Below are positions 1-10,300 of a stretch of 25,110 nucleotides of DNA, in pieces (the stretch's first letter is position 1; each line of letters starts with the position of its first letter). This DNA is from JBCBSS01 sp039819065. GTDB lineage: Bacteria > Bacteroidota > Bacteroidia > Cytophagales > Cyclobacteriaceae. Below the pieces are notes generated by a model. The model did no database searches and had not been told where the DNA came from. It saw nothing but the letters and a program-made list of their open reading frames with translations. The stretch spans positions 1-25,110 of the forward strand of contig JBCBSS010000121.1 of the NCBI GenBank assembly GCA_039819065.1, given 5' to 3'. Both the position numbers and the translations under genes were made by a program.

Positions 1-102
1 CCTTTTATGGCACCACACAAGTGGTATTGCCTTCCAGTACCTCCAAATTAGGTGCATCGCTGCAAGTGAGTGGCAATAACACTTGTGTGGTGCCATAAAA
101 GG
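1..102. repeat. 31-bp inverted repeat at the window edge
   Basis: Bases 1-31 are the reverse complement of bases 72-102 with one mismatch at position 24; the outermost 23 bases match perfectly and the loop is 40 bases. Both arms lie inside the 3' end of the 942-aa gene, and the outer arm (1-31) supplies its TAA stop at 5-7. The arm starts at base 1 of the window, so the repeat may extend further left. There is no T-run on the transcript side, so it does not look like an intrinsic terminator. It could be a real palindrome or a fold-back (chimeric) join at a contig end. Confidence 0.9.
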
Positions 103-2833
103 TATCGTTGTTAGTTACCTCGATCAAAATACTAGTAGCGCTATCCGTAGCGGCGAGGTCTCCCACTGCCTTGATGTGTGGCGTATAAGGGTCTACTACC
201 AGCACTCTAACGAAAGTGGTATCGGTCAAACCGCTATCTTCATTGTCTATGGTGTACTGGAACTGGTCTTCTCCAGTGAAGTTATTAGGTGGTACATACC
301 TTAAGAATCTCCTACCATCATTGAAAAGCACATCACCACCTTGGGCGGATTTGCTATCACCTCCGGCTTCTGATCCTTTCTCAGTAATGCGCAGGTTCTC
401 GACATTGATGTCCAGGTCATTGGCCTTCACGTCGATGATCACATCCTGATTGACAGTAGTGATGATCATTTCAGGGCGAGCCGAAGGTGGATAGGTTACT
501 TCCAGATCTTCTGCTCCGGGAATGTCCGGGCAAGTATCACAACAGGTGTAAGGCAGGGTAAAGTCGGCAATCACCTGATTGGTGGTTTCGCTCTCATCAC
601 CTTTGTACACCAGCAAGAAAGTACCCCCTTTCGGCACACCGATCTGGTGGTCTATGCCGGGATGTGTCTTGATGAAATTGGAAAACACTGACCAGTGGTT
701 TTCCTGCATATAAGCCAGCAAGGCCACATAGTTGTGGTACTGGGTAAATAATTTGATGTACGTACAGTTACTGTAGAATGCATTGCTGGCATGGATGCCC
801 GCATTGAGCATAGACAGCGCTTCTTCCAAGGTAGAAAGGCTGATTACACCCGACTTCTCCTGAATGAGGCTATTGAAAGTGTGCTGGGCACTGAGTAAAT
901 AGGCTCCCAGATCAAATTGCAGTTTGTCATACACTCCCTTGAAGGCACCGAAGTCAAAATCGCTGATCTTAGTTGGCAATAGTGCCAATATCTCGTTGAT
1001 CACATCGATGTTGATTACATCGAAGGTAGTATTGAGCCCTACACCGGGTAATTCACTACCGGGCAACCAGGCATTCCACTCATTGACAAAGTCTGTCCAT
1101 TGGGCGTTGAGGTTATTGACCACGCAGATCATCTCAGACCGGGCTGCGCTGTAGGCCGCCTGCTGGTCATCCCAGTAGCAGTCATCCAAGACAATACTTC
1201 CCGTTGTAGTGTCTAGCTTGACAGCAGTCACATCAAATGATAGGTTGAAGCGCTTCTTCAGGTCTTCCAACTCGGTTTGCACATCGGTATATGCTTTACC
1301 AAAGTGTCCTTCTATCCTAAAGAAAGGATGTCCATCTAAGTTGTATAGTAATGGCGTAGTGATAGGATCCTGGTGTGTATCCTGCGTAACGTCATTCTTG
1401 GTATAAGAAACGATCTCCACGCCTCCTGGGCAACCTCTGCGGCGTGCGTCAAAGTTCCATGATTTTTCCAGATCGATGGTGCTTACGCCTTTGACGGTAC
1501 CGTTGGTATTAATGTCGTAGTAATATGGGATAGAACGATCTGCTAAAGGTGCCAGCTTCTCATTGCTCGGTGTCGTTTTGATCATCTGATCCCCAGAGTT
1601 GAGGATCGTGTCAAGGTTAAAATTCTCGAGCATCAGTACCAACCTTTTGTGTAGGTTGATCACTGTATTTTTGAGGTGCTTCTGTCCATTGAATATTTCT
1701 GGTTGCAGGAAAGTGTGTCGGTAATTGAAAGGACTACACACATCGAATTCGTCCGTTTCCTTGAGTTGACCATCATCGTAGATCACCTTGCCCAACATGA
1801 GGTGCAGTGGGAATGATCGACTGGGGCAGCATTCGCTGATCAGATCATAAGCTGCCTTCCTGAACTCATCATAAGCCAATACCACATCTTTAAGGAAATC
1901 GTAGAAATGCTGAATACCGCTGAGGTAGTTTGCCAGCGAAGTATCGGCCTCTGTATAGTACGCCCTCCATGTATCTTTCAAAGCGTCGATGGTCGATGAT
2001 TCTATCGGGTTGATGTAGTTATAATGCGCTCCTAAGACTGGTTCGTACTGTGTATAGGTTTCGGGTAGAATGCCATCGGTTTCTGATGACCCGAACAATT
2101 CTACGTAAGTCCCGGCCAGTAAATCGCGGTAGTGTTCGGCAAAGTCCACGTACTGTTGGCTGTGATTTTCTTCCGGCAGAAAAATAGGCCTTGGCATCGC
2201 TACTGTGGGCAGTATCTCCTGATCCACATACGGGTTGCCCAATCCATCGGAGCGAAGCAGTACTTTGTCCAGATCAGCCTGGCTAATCAGCAGTTTACGC
2301 AAGGTGAAGATGCGTTCTTTACCATTTTCATCGCAGTTCTTACCCAGACACGACTTGAAGTCCCGATCAAAGCATTCCAGGAACATGACCACGTACTTAT
2401 CATCGAGAAAGTCAGTATCAGTATCAATTTCGGTGACTCCGGTGGGATCATCAGGCTCCTTGACCAGCAGCTCATAGAGATTGACGTCCTGGTAGTACAG
2501 GTCGTTCTCATCAAAGCAGCCGAAGGGCTTGTAGTCCACACCTTCTGGCAAGAGATAGTTTCGGATATAGCGCACCGGACATTCTGGCACGTTGATGACG
2601 AAGCCATCGGAAGTTACTCCCACTCCCTTGGAAATGAGAATGGGCGCCTGCTCTTCCGGCTGGTATTTGACCTGCATACCGCAGACAATACCAATGCCGA
2701 TCAGCTTGGAGCGGGTGAATCGGCTCTGACGATCGAGGTAATCAAGTAGTTGGTTCAGTTGAGAGCTGGTCAATACCTGATTGCTCTCGAAAACGGGGTA
2801 AGTATTGGTCGTGCTGATGGTGATACTGCTCAT
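5..2833 (-). CDS. Large Ig-like-domain protein in the eCIS fibre (Pvc13) position
   Basis: 942 aa, last gene of the operon in this window, starting 12 bases after the Pvc12-like gene. This is the position of the tail fibre (Afp13/Pvc13) in Afp/PVC clusters, so a baseplate-attached surface or receptor-binding role is inferred. The N-terminal part (about 15-80) includes FESNQVLTSSQLNQLLDYLD and a segment ISKGVGVTSDGFVI. A long mixed region follows to about 735, then a Cys-rich turn (YTCCDTCPDIPG, 762-773), a complete cadherin/Ig-like domain (about 786-882, with NDLDIN and GEDQFQYTIDN) and the beginning of a second (886 onward). That second domain stops after about 55 residues, inside the inverted repeat at the edge, so the C-terminus is probably truncated or artefactual. 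No signal peptide, as expected for a particle subunit. I do not recognise a named family for the N-terminal 730 residues. Confidence 0.8.
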   Translation of the reverse strand: MSSITISTTNTYPVFESNQVLTSSQLNQLLDYLDRQSRFTRSKLIGIGIVCGMQVKYQPEEQAPILISKGVGVTSDGFVINVPECPVRYIRNYLLPEGVDYKPFGCFDENDLYYQDVNLYELLVKEPDDPTGVTEIDTDTDFLDDKYVVMFLECFDRDFKSCLGKNCDENGKERIFTLRKLLISQADLDKVLLRSDGLGNPYVDQEILPTVAMPRPIFLPEENHSQQYVDFAEHYRDLLAGTYVELFGSSETDGILPETYTQYEPVLGAHYNYINPIESSTIDALKDTWRAYYTEADTSLANYLSGIQHFYDFLKDVVLAYDEFRKAAYDLISECCPSRSFPLHLMLGKVIYDDGQLKETDEFDVCSPFNYRHTFLQPEIFNGQKHLKNTVINLHKRLVLMLENFNLDTILNSGDQMIKTTPSNEKLAPLADRSIPYYYDINTNGTVKGVSTIDLEKSWNFDARRRGCPGGVEIVSYTKNDVTQDTHQDPITTPLLYNLDGHPFFRIEGHFGKAYTDVQTELEDLKKRFNLSFDVTAVKLDTTTGSIVLDDCYWDDQQAAYSAARSEMICVVNNLNAQWTDFVNEWNAWLPGSELPGVGLNTTFDVINIDVINEILALLPTKISDFDFGAFKGVYDKLQFDLGAYLLSAQHTFNSLIQEKSGVISLSTLEEALSMLNAGIHASNAFYSNCTYIKLFTQYHNYVALLAYMQENHWSVFSNFIKTHPGIDHQIGVPKGGTFLLVYKGDESETTNQVIADFTLPYTCCDTCPDIPGAEDLEVTYPPSARPEMIITTVNQDVIIDVKANDLDINVENLRITEKGSEAGGDSKSAQGGDVLFNDGRRFLRYVPPNNFTGEDQFQYTIDNEDSGLTDTTFVRVLVVDPYTPHIKAVGDLAATDSATSILIEVTNNDTFYGTTQVLLPLTCSDAPNLEVLEGNTTCVVP

Positions 2834-2845
2834 CGCTTTCTAGTT

Positions 2846-5800
2846 TTATATTTCGCCTAAGGCTGAGTTATTCAGAATGATTGAGTCTAACAGTGTGTCG
2901 TCTTCCTCGCAGTCGTGCAGGGTTTTGACCGGATACACGTTGCGAAGTCTTTCGAGTATGTCTATCAGGGCGTTGAGCGCCTTGGATAGTTTGGCGTTGT
3001 CTTTTTCCGGCTTGGCATTTTCTACCAGCCAGGTTTTATAAAGCAATTCGAATTCTTCCATCTGCTGCGGATTGATCCAACAGATGTTGAGGAACACGTG
3101 AGCAGGTGCTTCTACCCTCAGTGTGCGCTCAAAGAATTTCCTGAAATCGGTGTTGCTGAAGCGTCCCGGCCATGCGGGCACCACTACCTGCGCAATGCAG
3201 GCGTAAGGATTATCCACTTTGCAGGCATCGCAATTCTCTCCTTCTATGATATCGGGATCGGTGCCCAGATAAATAGGTAACAGATCGTCCTGTATCTTCA
3301 CCTGGTCGATGACAATGGTGGTCTCTCCCGCTGCGGTTGAAAGCGAGCCGATGGTGTAAATGCCATCGTTGCGCTTGTATTGGGATTTGGTGACGCGTAT
3401 GATATCTCCCGGCGATTTAGCCGAAAGGTCAGCATCTTCATCCACTACGATCTCCTTATTTTCATCATCGATGGAATTGATCGGCTTGGATTTATCGTAG
3501 AATAGGGTAGCACCCACGAATGGCGTAGCGTCGCTGATCCGTGATTCTAGCTGAATGGTGGTGGTAGCACCATTGAATTCTGACTTATGAAGTATGTGCG
3601 TTTCCTCACTATCATCGGCAAAGACAATCCTGAGCGACATGCCGATACGTAGTTGTGAAACAATGTCTCCGTTTATCTCAATTCTACCTTTACTTCCTGC
3701 CACCGCGCCTGCTATGGTCTCATTTTTCTCGAAAACCAGGGTACCCAGGTTTAGAAGTTCATCCGTGAGCGTTTCTCCATCGGCGTCGGCAAAAAGGTCT
3801 TTCACCTTCGGTCGTAGTAGAATGTGTTCTACCACATGCAGTCCTTCGTGGCTAAAGAATTTCTCTGACAAAAAGGCTATCGTCTGCTGTACAGTGAACT
3901 TGCCCGCGCCTTTTGCCACTACCTCACCCGTTCTACCGGTAATGCGGTAGGCCTTTTGATTATCCGTACATACTGTCGGGTTGGCGGTACTACCGCAGGC
4001 GTATCTTCTGGCTTCGCTACCATAGAAAATGATCTCCCACGGTGTTACGTTGGCCGCTTCTTCGGCTGCCCTTTCTTCCAGCTCTTCTCTTTTGGTGACG
4101 TTATAAAGTAGGTCTCCTAATGGAGCCGCATTTGAAGTCACACTTTCGTTTACTTTTATCCTGGTATTGCCGCTGTCCAGCACCACTGACTGTACGGTGT
4201 AGTCACCATCGTTGTCTTGAGAATCGGCGATCAGAATCACTTCATCAGGTAGAATCTGACTGGTGAAATCACCGGCAATGGTAAACTCATCGTTGCCTGC
4301 ATCCACGTTGATCACTGCTTCGGCTTCCTTAAATTCTCCCTCTCCTTTGTACTCAGCAAATAATACCGCCTGGGCAGGATCGAAGGTGAATGGTTCTTTG
4401 TACAGCGTCTGTGTTACAATATATTCTGGCGGATTAGCCACCATATCGATTGCGGTGGTAATCTCAAAATAGCCCTGGTAAGGAATAGCTAGGTTATTTC
4501 TATTCGATTCGTAGTTGGTGTAGAATTCGTTGGAGAAGAGCGGCAGCAGGTCATCGATGTGGGTAAGTGCTGTTGGCTCGTCGAATTCGTCTATACTGGT
4601 AGCCATCAGCATATCACCACAGTAGAGTTCTATGTGATAATCGCCTGATTCGTCTTCATCAGCTAACAGATAGTTGTCTTGGCAAAGTCCGGCTAGAATG
4701 GCTCTTTCCAGTCCTTCTAGCATGTCTTCTTCTGAGGCGTAGCTTACGCTCTCCAGAAAGTCGGAGCCACCGAGTTGTACCTTGAATTGGTAAGGTGGAT
4801 TATCGGCCAGAATGAAAGCATCGCTGAAAATCAGGTTTTCATGTCCCCATGGATCTATCCCGGCCAGGAAAGAGGCCCGGTCGCGTAGTCCGGATACGTT
4901 GTTGACGTTCCAGATATTGCAGAAGTCTTTATAGTCGAACCCTTTGCTACGACGGGAACTGATCTTAGGATAGTTGTTCAAAAAGGCCAGCTTGTCTTTG
5001 ATCAGTTCTTCTCCTGCATTGGGCCCTGATATTTTGTAGGTCAATAAGGCATAATCCGAGAATTGCTCGGTAAAGCGAGCCAGCAGGTGATCGAGGAACC
5101 TGTTTCTACGCTCTTCAAAGAGTTCTTTGTCCTCGGCTATTTCATCGAGCTTGGTTTCGTGGTTGATCTTATCGATGTAGAGTGGATCGGCATTAGGTAC
5201 GCTGTCAAATAGCGTTTGGGTGAAGTACGTCCTGTCTATCTCCGAATTCATGGAGAAAAGGTTCTTCACATTGGCTAATTGAGAAAGGTAGTTAGCCAAT
5301 AGTTGATCGAAGAACATCAGGTAGCCTTTGAGTTGCTTGGCCTGGGCTCTTCTGGCCTCATCCGGTTGACCGGGCAGGCCAAATTCTCCTGTACCATAAG
5401 CAAGCGGCAGGTCACTCTGTACACTGGTGTAATCTTCAAACTCGCGGTACTGACCACGAGGAATGGCAATGTCCAAAGTAGGGTTTTCTGGTCGCTGAGG
5501 ACGCTCTGCATCTTGCAGCACTTCCAGTAACTCTTCTACTTCTAGCTGGCTGGCCTGGAAAGGCAACTGGTCTTTGAAGAAAGTCAATCGCGACCTTTCT
5601 TCGCTTAGCCTCGGCACATAATTCTGGTCAAAAGCCAAGTCCATGCACCAGCGTACGCTGCGCGATTCTATCGTGCCTTCTGGGTCGTCCTGAGGGACAT
5701 TGGCGATCTGGATGTTCTTGACGGCGATCACACCGGGCACATCCATGATGATCTGGATCAGATCGGACACGTGGATCACTTTGATCCTGTCGGCCTTTTC

Positions 5801-7294
5801 TAGCTCATCATTATCGATGAAGCCGTGGTTCAGTTTTGGCCCTTCGAATATCTTCTCCACCGGCATGCATTTCTGCTCGCCTACTTGCCCGACAAAAAGG
5901 TAGCCTTCATCGGATACGATACCAGTAGGCATCGTTTCTTTCAATACAATGTCGGTGAATTCCGTATTGATTCTATTCAAGGCCACACTGCTGACCGTGT
6001 ACTCGCCATCGTTCTCGCCAGTACTGACAAGGGTAATGATGTCATCTACTTCCAGTGTGCTGGTAAGCTTACCACTTACAGTAACCGTGTTGGTATCTGT
6101 GCTTAATGAGACGAGATCAAACTTGCTATCGTCATAGCATTTGGTAAACATTTCTTCCAGCGAGTAGAAGTTCACCACAGGTGAAAGGAACTTGGCAATC
6201 TCGTGATAGATCTGTGCTTGTACTTGATTGACATCGGCCTCAAACTCAAGGTCGATATCTGCACAAACCAATATCTCTTCTACCCTTAATGCATTGAAAT
6301 GGAGGAAATCTTCGCAGAGGTTGCGATTGGCATGCAGCCTGCAGATCACTTCTTCCAGTATTTCTAATATCTTAAAGACCTTCTCCTGGTAGTTTAGAAT
6401 GAGGCCATCAGTTGGGTTAAAAAGAAAGTCATTGATGGCATCTTGAATATCATCGAGCCCGGGAATGGCGCTGCCACCGAACTTGCCTTTGTAGCCGGTG
6501 AGTATGACATCATTATCTTCATTCAATTCATATTCGATGATGTAGTCATCGGGTTTATTGAAGAAGGTAAGGGTCAATTCTACAATATTTTCTTTGATGC
6601 TGGTCAGGTCATCCCAATTCACCTCTTCCGTATCCCAGCGAGGAAATTTCACATCAACTTTAATGGCGAGGTTGCGCAACTTGGGGTCTGGCAAGCCGTC
6701 GAAAACTCCTTCCAGGGTATCTGTAAGGGTGTTTTCATTCAGGTCACCATACTCATCGCTTTCATCGAACTCCAATAGAATGTTGTAGAGGATCTTCATA
6801 TCGAGTGGCCGTTGGTTAGGGCCATCTTCTGGCGGATCGTAGCTCAATATGTTGTCCTTGTGATGAGCGTAGATATCGAACTCTGCCTTATTGGTGGTTT
6901 CTATCCAGGCATTCTTGACGCCGATTTTCTTGTCCGAGGTGTCTGATTCTGGCACAGCCACATCCATCATCAACTTGCGGTAATCATTGATGGTGACGGG
7001 GCAGTTGGTCAGTATTTCCCTGGCGGTATGGAAGTTTCTGATGTCCCGCGTTCCCGGATTGGCAGGGTCATAGGCCAGAATGTCTTTGATATCGAATGAG
7101 GAGCGGAAACCCAGATCGGTGATGGCGTAGCAAAGTGCTTCGAGCATGGTGACGCCAGGATCGTGTACGTTGTAGTCAGTCCATATCTTACCGGCCAGGT
7201 CTTGGATATGCTTGAGCCCTTCTTCCCTCAGGAATTGGTACTGCATACTTTTCAACTCCGGTGTTGCTCTCGATAGGGTTATTGATTCGCTCAT
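2846..7294 (-). CDS. Pvc12/Afp12-like giant baseplate protein with inserted beta modules
   Basis: 1482 aa, considerably larger than I would expect for Afp12/Pvc12. The family signature is N-terminal, NVHDPGVTMLEALCYAITDL (residues 42-61), typical of the eCIS baseplate wedge protein that pairs with the J-like protein. Other core regions are 470-560 (DVPGVIAVKNIQI), 640-760 and the C-terminal block around 1370-1420 (APAHVFLNICWINPQQM). The extra length comes largely from four similar beta-rich modules at about 395-467, 993-1066, 1197-1266 and 1270-1345; modules 1, 2 and 4 carry an NDG-x-YT core. They look like insertions that would project from the wedge. The upstream gap to the Pvc11-like gene is 52 bp with two small inverted repeats. 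Assignment to the baseplate rests on motif and position; the function of the modules is unknown. Confidence 0.9.
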   Translation of the reverse strand: MSESITLSRATPELKSMQYQFLREEGLKHIQDLAGKIWTDYNVHDPGVTMLEALCYAITDLGFRSSFDIKDILAYDPANPGTRDIRNFHTAREILTNCPVTINDYRKLMMDVAVPESDTSDKKIGVKNAWIETTNKAEFDIYAHHKDNILSYDPPEDGPNQRPLDMKILYNILLEFDESDEYGDLNENTLTDTLEGVFDGLPDPKLRNLAIKVDVKFPRWDTEEVNWDDLTSIKENIVELTLTFFNKPDDYIIEYELNEDNDVILTGYKGKFGGSAIPGLDDIQDAINDFLFNPTDGLILNYQEKVFKILEILEEVICRLHANRNLCEDFLHFNALRVEEILVCADIDLEFEADVNQVQAQIYHEIAKFLSPVVNFYSLEEMFTKCYDDSKFDLVSLSTDTNTVTVSGKLTSTLEVDDIITLVSTGENDGEYTVSSVALNRINTEFTDIVLKETMPTGIVSDEGYLFVGQVGEQKCMPVEKIFEGPKLNHGFIDNDELEKADRIKVIHVSDLIQIIMDVPGVIAVKNIQIANVPQDDPEGTIESRSVRWCMDLAFDQNYVPRLSEERSRLTFFKDQLPFQASQLEVEELLEVLQDAERPQRPENPTLDIAIPRGQYREFEDYTSVQSDLPLAYGTGEFGLPGQPDEARRAQAKQLKGYLMFFDQLLANYLSQLANVKNLFSMNSEIDRTYFTQTLFDSVPNADPLYIDKINHETKLDEIAEDKELFEERRNRFLDHLLARFTEQFSDYALLTYKISGPNAGEELIKDKLAFLNNYPKISSRRSKGFDYKDFCNIWNVNNVSGLRDRASFLAGIDPWGHENLIFSDAFILADNPPYQFKVQLGGSDFLESVSYASEEDMLEGLERAILAGLCQDNYLLADEDESGDYHIELYCGDMLMATSIDEFDEPTALTHIDDLLPLFSNEFYTNYESNRNNLAIPYQGYFEITTAIDMVANPPEYIVTQTLYKEPFTFDPAQAVLFAEYKGEGEFKEAEAVINVDAGNDEFTIAGDFTSQILPDEVILIADSQDNDGDYTVQSVVLDSGNTRIKVNESVTSNAAPLGDLLYNVTKREELEERAAEEAANVTPWEIIFYGSEARRYACGSTANPTVCTDNQKAYRITGRTGEVVAKGAGKFTVQQTIAFLSEKFFSHEGLHVVEHILLRPKVKDLFADADGETLTDELLNLGTLVFEKNETIAGAVAGSKGRIEINGDIVSQLRIGMSLRIVFADDSEETHILHKSEFNGATTTIQLESRISDATPFVGATLFYDKSKPINSIDDENKEIVVDEDADLSAKSPGDIIRVTKSQYKRNDGIYTIGSLSTAAGETTIVIDQVKIQDDLLPIYLGTDPDIIEGENCDACKVDNPYACIAQVVVPAWPGRFSNTDFRKFFERTLRVEAPAHVFLNICWINPQQMEEFELLYKTWLVENAKPEKDNAKLSKALNALIDILERLRNVYPVKTLHDCEEDDTLLDSIILNNSALGEI

Positions 7295-7307
7295 TTTATC
7301 TCTTTAC

Positions 7308-7347
7308 TAAAAGCTTTTACATAATGGCCTGACGCTACTTGCAGGCC
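7308..7347. other. Palindrome and hairpin between baseplate genes
   Basis: The 52-bp gap between the Pvc11-like and Pvc12-like genes holds a perfect 12-bp palindrome, TAAAAGCTTTTA (7308-7319), and a 6-bp stem GGCCTG/CAGGCC with a 10-base loop (7326-7347). The hairpin ends at the first base of the Pvc11-like stop codon. In RNA these could tune mRNA stability or translation of the downstream gene; no U-run follows the GC stem, so it is not a standard terminator. Confidence 0.45.
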
Positions 7348-10300
7348 TAATCTTCCTCTTCTTCATCACATCGGAATACATCCGGTTCGTCTTCACACGG
7401 GCACTCATCGGCCGAGACAATGGTCGGCGGCGGATCGATGACGTTATCTACCACATTGCCGCAATCATCTTCTTCCAGTACATGGATGACGTGATCGCCG
7501 TAGGTACTGATCTGACCTATGGATCCCAGAATGGAAGCGGCGGTAGAAGCGACAGCTTCATCTACTTCTTTGGATATAAAGGTGGTCGCAGAGAAGTCGG
7601 TAGAAGCCGGGTATTTATGGTACATTTTGAAGTTGGTGATGTAGTCCACATACGGTCGTTCTTCTACAAAATTGAGGATGACCGATTTGTGGATTCTACC
7701 ACCAAAAGTGATATCCTGTGATCCCGAGAAGGCCCATGGTGACAGGAATTGCTTGATGTCTTCTTCCAGTTTCTTACCGTAGAATCCGATATCAAAACCT
7801 TGTCTCAGGCGTACTTTGAAGTCGACTTTGATCTCTTCGTAGATCGGGTTTTTGACGTGCAACACCACTGAATCGGTATTGAGGGCACTCAGAAAAGTAT
7901 TGATCTCTGCCAGGGTATTTACACTGGTCTTGGGTCTGAGCGGGTCTACCGCATTCTGGTTGCTGACATTGGAAATGACTACTACGGACACGTGCCCCGG
8001 CGCCACTTCGGAGTAGTTACTACTCTCGAAGCGGGTATGGTTAAGGCACTTTACTTTGTAGGTGGATGGAAATTGTTCCAGCACCAGTCTTTCATAGTCC
8101 CATATCGTGACGGCTCGTGACTTATGCCTGAGTCGTTCACTGATACGTGTATAAAATTCTATGCTTTGCTCCTTGATCTTGCCTCCGAATGATGCATAAG
8201 GCTGGCTAAGTTTATCAATAGCGGAGTCACTGACTTCCAGCTTCTTGATGGTCTCGGCAGCCAATGATTCGGCCAGGAAGTTGGGATCATTGTTGTTGTC
8301 CTGGAACTTGGCTACCACCGCCTGCGCAATGACACCAATGGTGTCGGGTATCGCGCCGGTGTCTTGCAGCACGGTCGCCCTGAGCCAGTGTAGATCTGAG
8401 GGTAAAGCAGTATTGTTTTTAGATGCTTTCTTGGATACGGAGAATTTGACTATACCCGATGTGATCAGACCATTGGTAGAATCTGAGATGATGTCAAATT
8501 GCTCGAAGGGTATCCATTCGTTTTCTGATAGGTACGACCAAACCACATTGGGGATTTCCAGGGTCGGGTCGCCACTGCCTTCAGCCATTCTAAAGAGCAG
8601 TGAAATGTTCTGTGCCGGATTGAGATTCTCCAGACCAATGTATAGCTCTCCTTCGTCTCTGAATTGTGGCGCCAGATAAGGCCGGGTGGCTGATTCGTCT
8701 CTTTCCCGCTCGGAAACGCCGAATGGCAGTACGTGGAAGTATTGTTCTACCTTAGGCGCACTGTTTTCAGTACGTGCGAGGGTGAAGTCTACTTCTGCGG
8801 TAGAAACATAGTCTACCGATATGCTTTTGATGGTTGGGTTATAAGGTGTTTTGGGTAGAAATTCCGCGGCGTTGGTGGTGTTCTCGATATTCTCAAGCAC
8901 CCGTTGTGTAAAAGAGCTTTGGAAGTTGGCATGACCAAAGTCTGAGTTGGCTAGTTCCAGTCTTAAAAAGCCTTTTTGCGTGTCCACATCGAACTGATCG
9001 ATCTGGGTCATCTCTTCGTCCCGTTCTACTTCGGCCAGCATAGCATTGCTGATAGTGATAGACCTGGGCGGTGTCAACGGCTGATTATCCGCTTCTTTGA
9101 AAAGGTTGAAGTTGCCCAACCCTTCCCAGCTACGTGCATCCAACAGGCTGATATCCACCTGGAAGGATGTGTTATCCCTTGAGTCGCCTATGTAATTTTT
9201 ATAATGGTAGTTAAAGCCAAAGCAGGTTGTCCCTGAAGGAATATCCCGTGGAGCGATGTCGCAAGTGCCACTTTCGGCAGGCAGTCCATGCCACTCCAAA
9301 TCTATGTTGATGAAATCGAGCTGCTTCTGGAATATCTCGTTGCTACCAATATAGAAGTTGCTACCAATCACCGGGTTGATGCCGAAAGGCAAGAATGTCT
9401 TGGATGGATCCATCACCGACTGATCATTTTGAATGATCAGGTCTCGTACTTCGGATACATCTACTTTTACTTCTGCTTTTTCCAGTTTTAGATCGATCAG
9501 ATCCTGGTAGATGAATGGGGCTCTTTCCGGGTTGAAGAGTACCTTCATCACCGGCCATTTGGTTTTGAACGGTTCTTTGAGGGCTTCTTCGTTGTAGGCC
9601 ACGATAGCCTCTTGCCCCATACCGATAGTACGGATCAAAGTAATTTCTTTCTTTACCGTATCGATCTGTGTACAGTGCGCTACCTCTCTGAAAGAGTAGA
9701 TCAGGTCGTCCATTTTGTCTTGTCCCACGCCTTTCACGCTTCTCACCTGCTCCATGCTGACAAAAGCATTATCCGGTAACTTATTCCTAAATTCCAGCAT
9801 CTTAGTAGCAGTGGTTTTACCAATATCATAGTCTCTGATCTGATCACCGTAGCCTTTAGTAGGATCGTCGTAAATTGGGCCTTCCTGAGGTTCTACCCCG
9901 GCAATATCCTGCCACTTTTTGGCACGGTTAAGGAAATCCAAAACGCGTTTTTCAATGGTGGTATCACACTCGCCACTCTTGAGGATGTCTTCGAAGGTGA
10001 GTGGTTCTATCCACTTTTCTTCTCCAGAGAAGAGCATGCGGAATGCGGGTTCTAAGTTAGAATGGATGAAGCCACTGCCTATGTTTCCTGAGTACTTGAT
10101 CTTGATGGTTACAGTACGTGTACCTTCGGCCATGAACAGCACTGGTGAGGCGATAGCAAAGCCTATCTCCGCTTTGGTGCGCGTGGTATCCCCGAAGGTC
10201 TCCCAGCTTTGTATATCGGTTTCTATTTCTGCTCCTTCTCCGTCGGCTGAATTGGCCTGAGGGGAGGCATATAGAATAGAAGTATCGTCTTTGAGTACGG

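Noticed and set aside
1..102. Intrinsic terminator at the end of the 942-aa gene
   Set aside because: The loop is 40 bases, both arms lie in coding sequence, and there is no U-run on the transcript.
2132..2749. 205-aa plus-strand frame opposite the 942-aa gene
   Set aside because: Antisense shadow of a well-supported operon gene.
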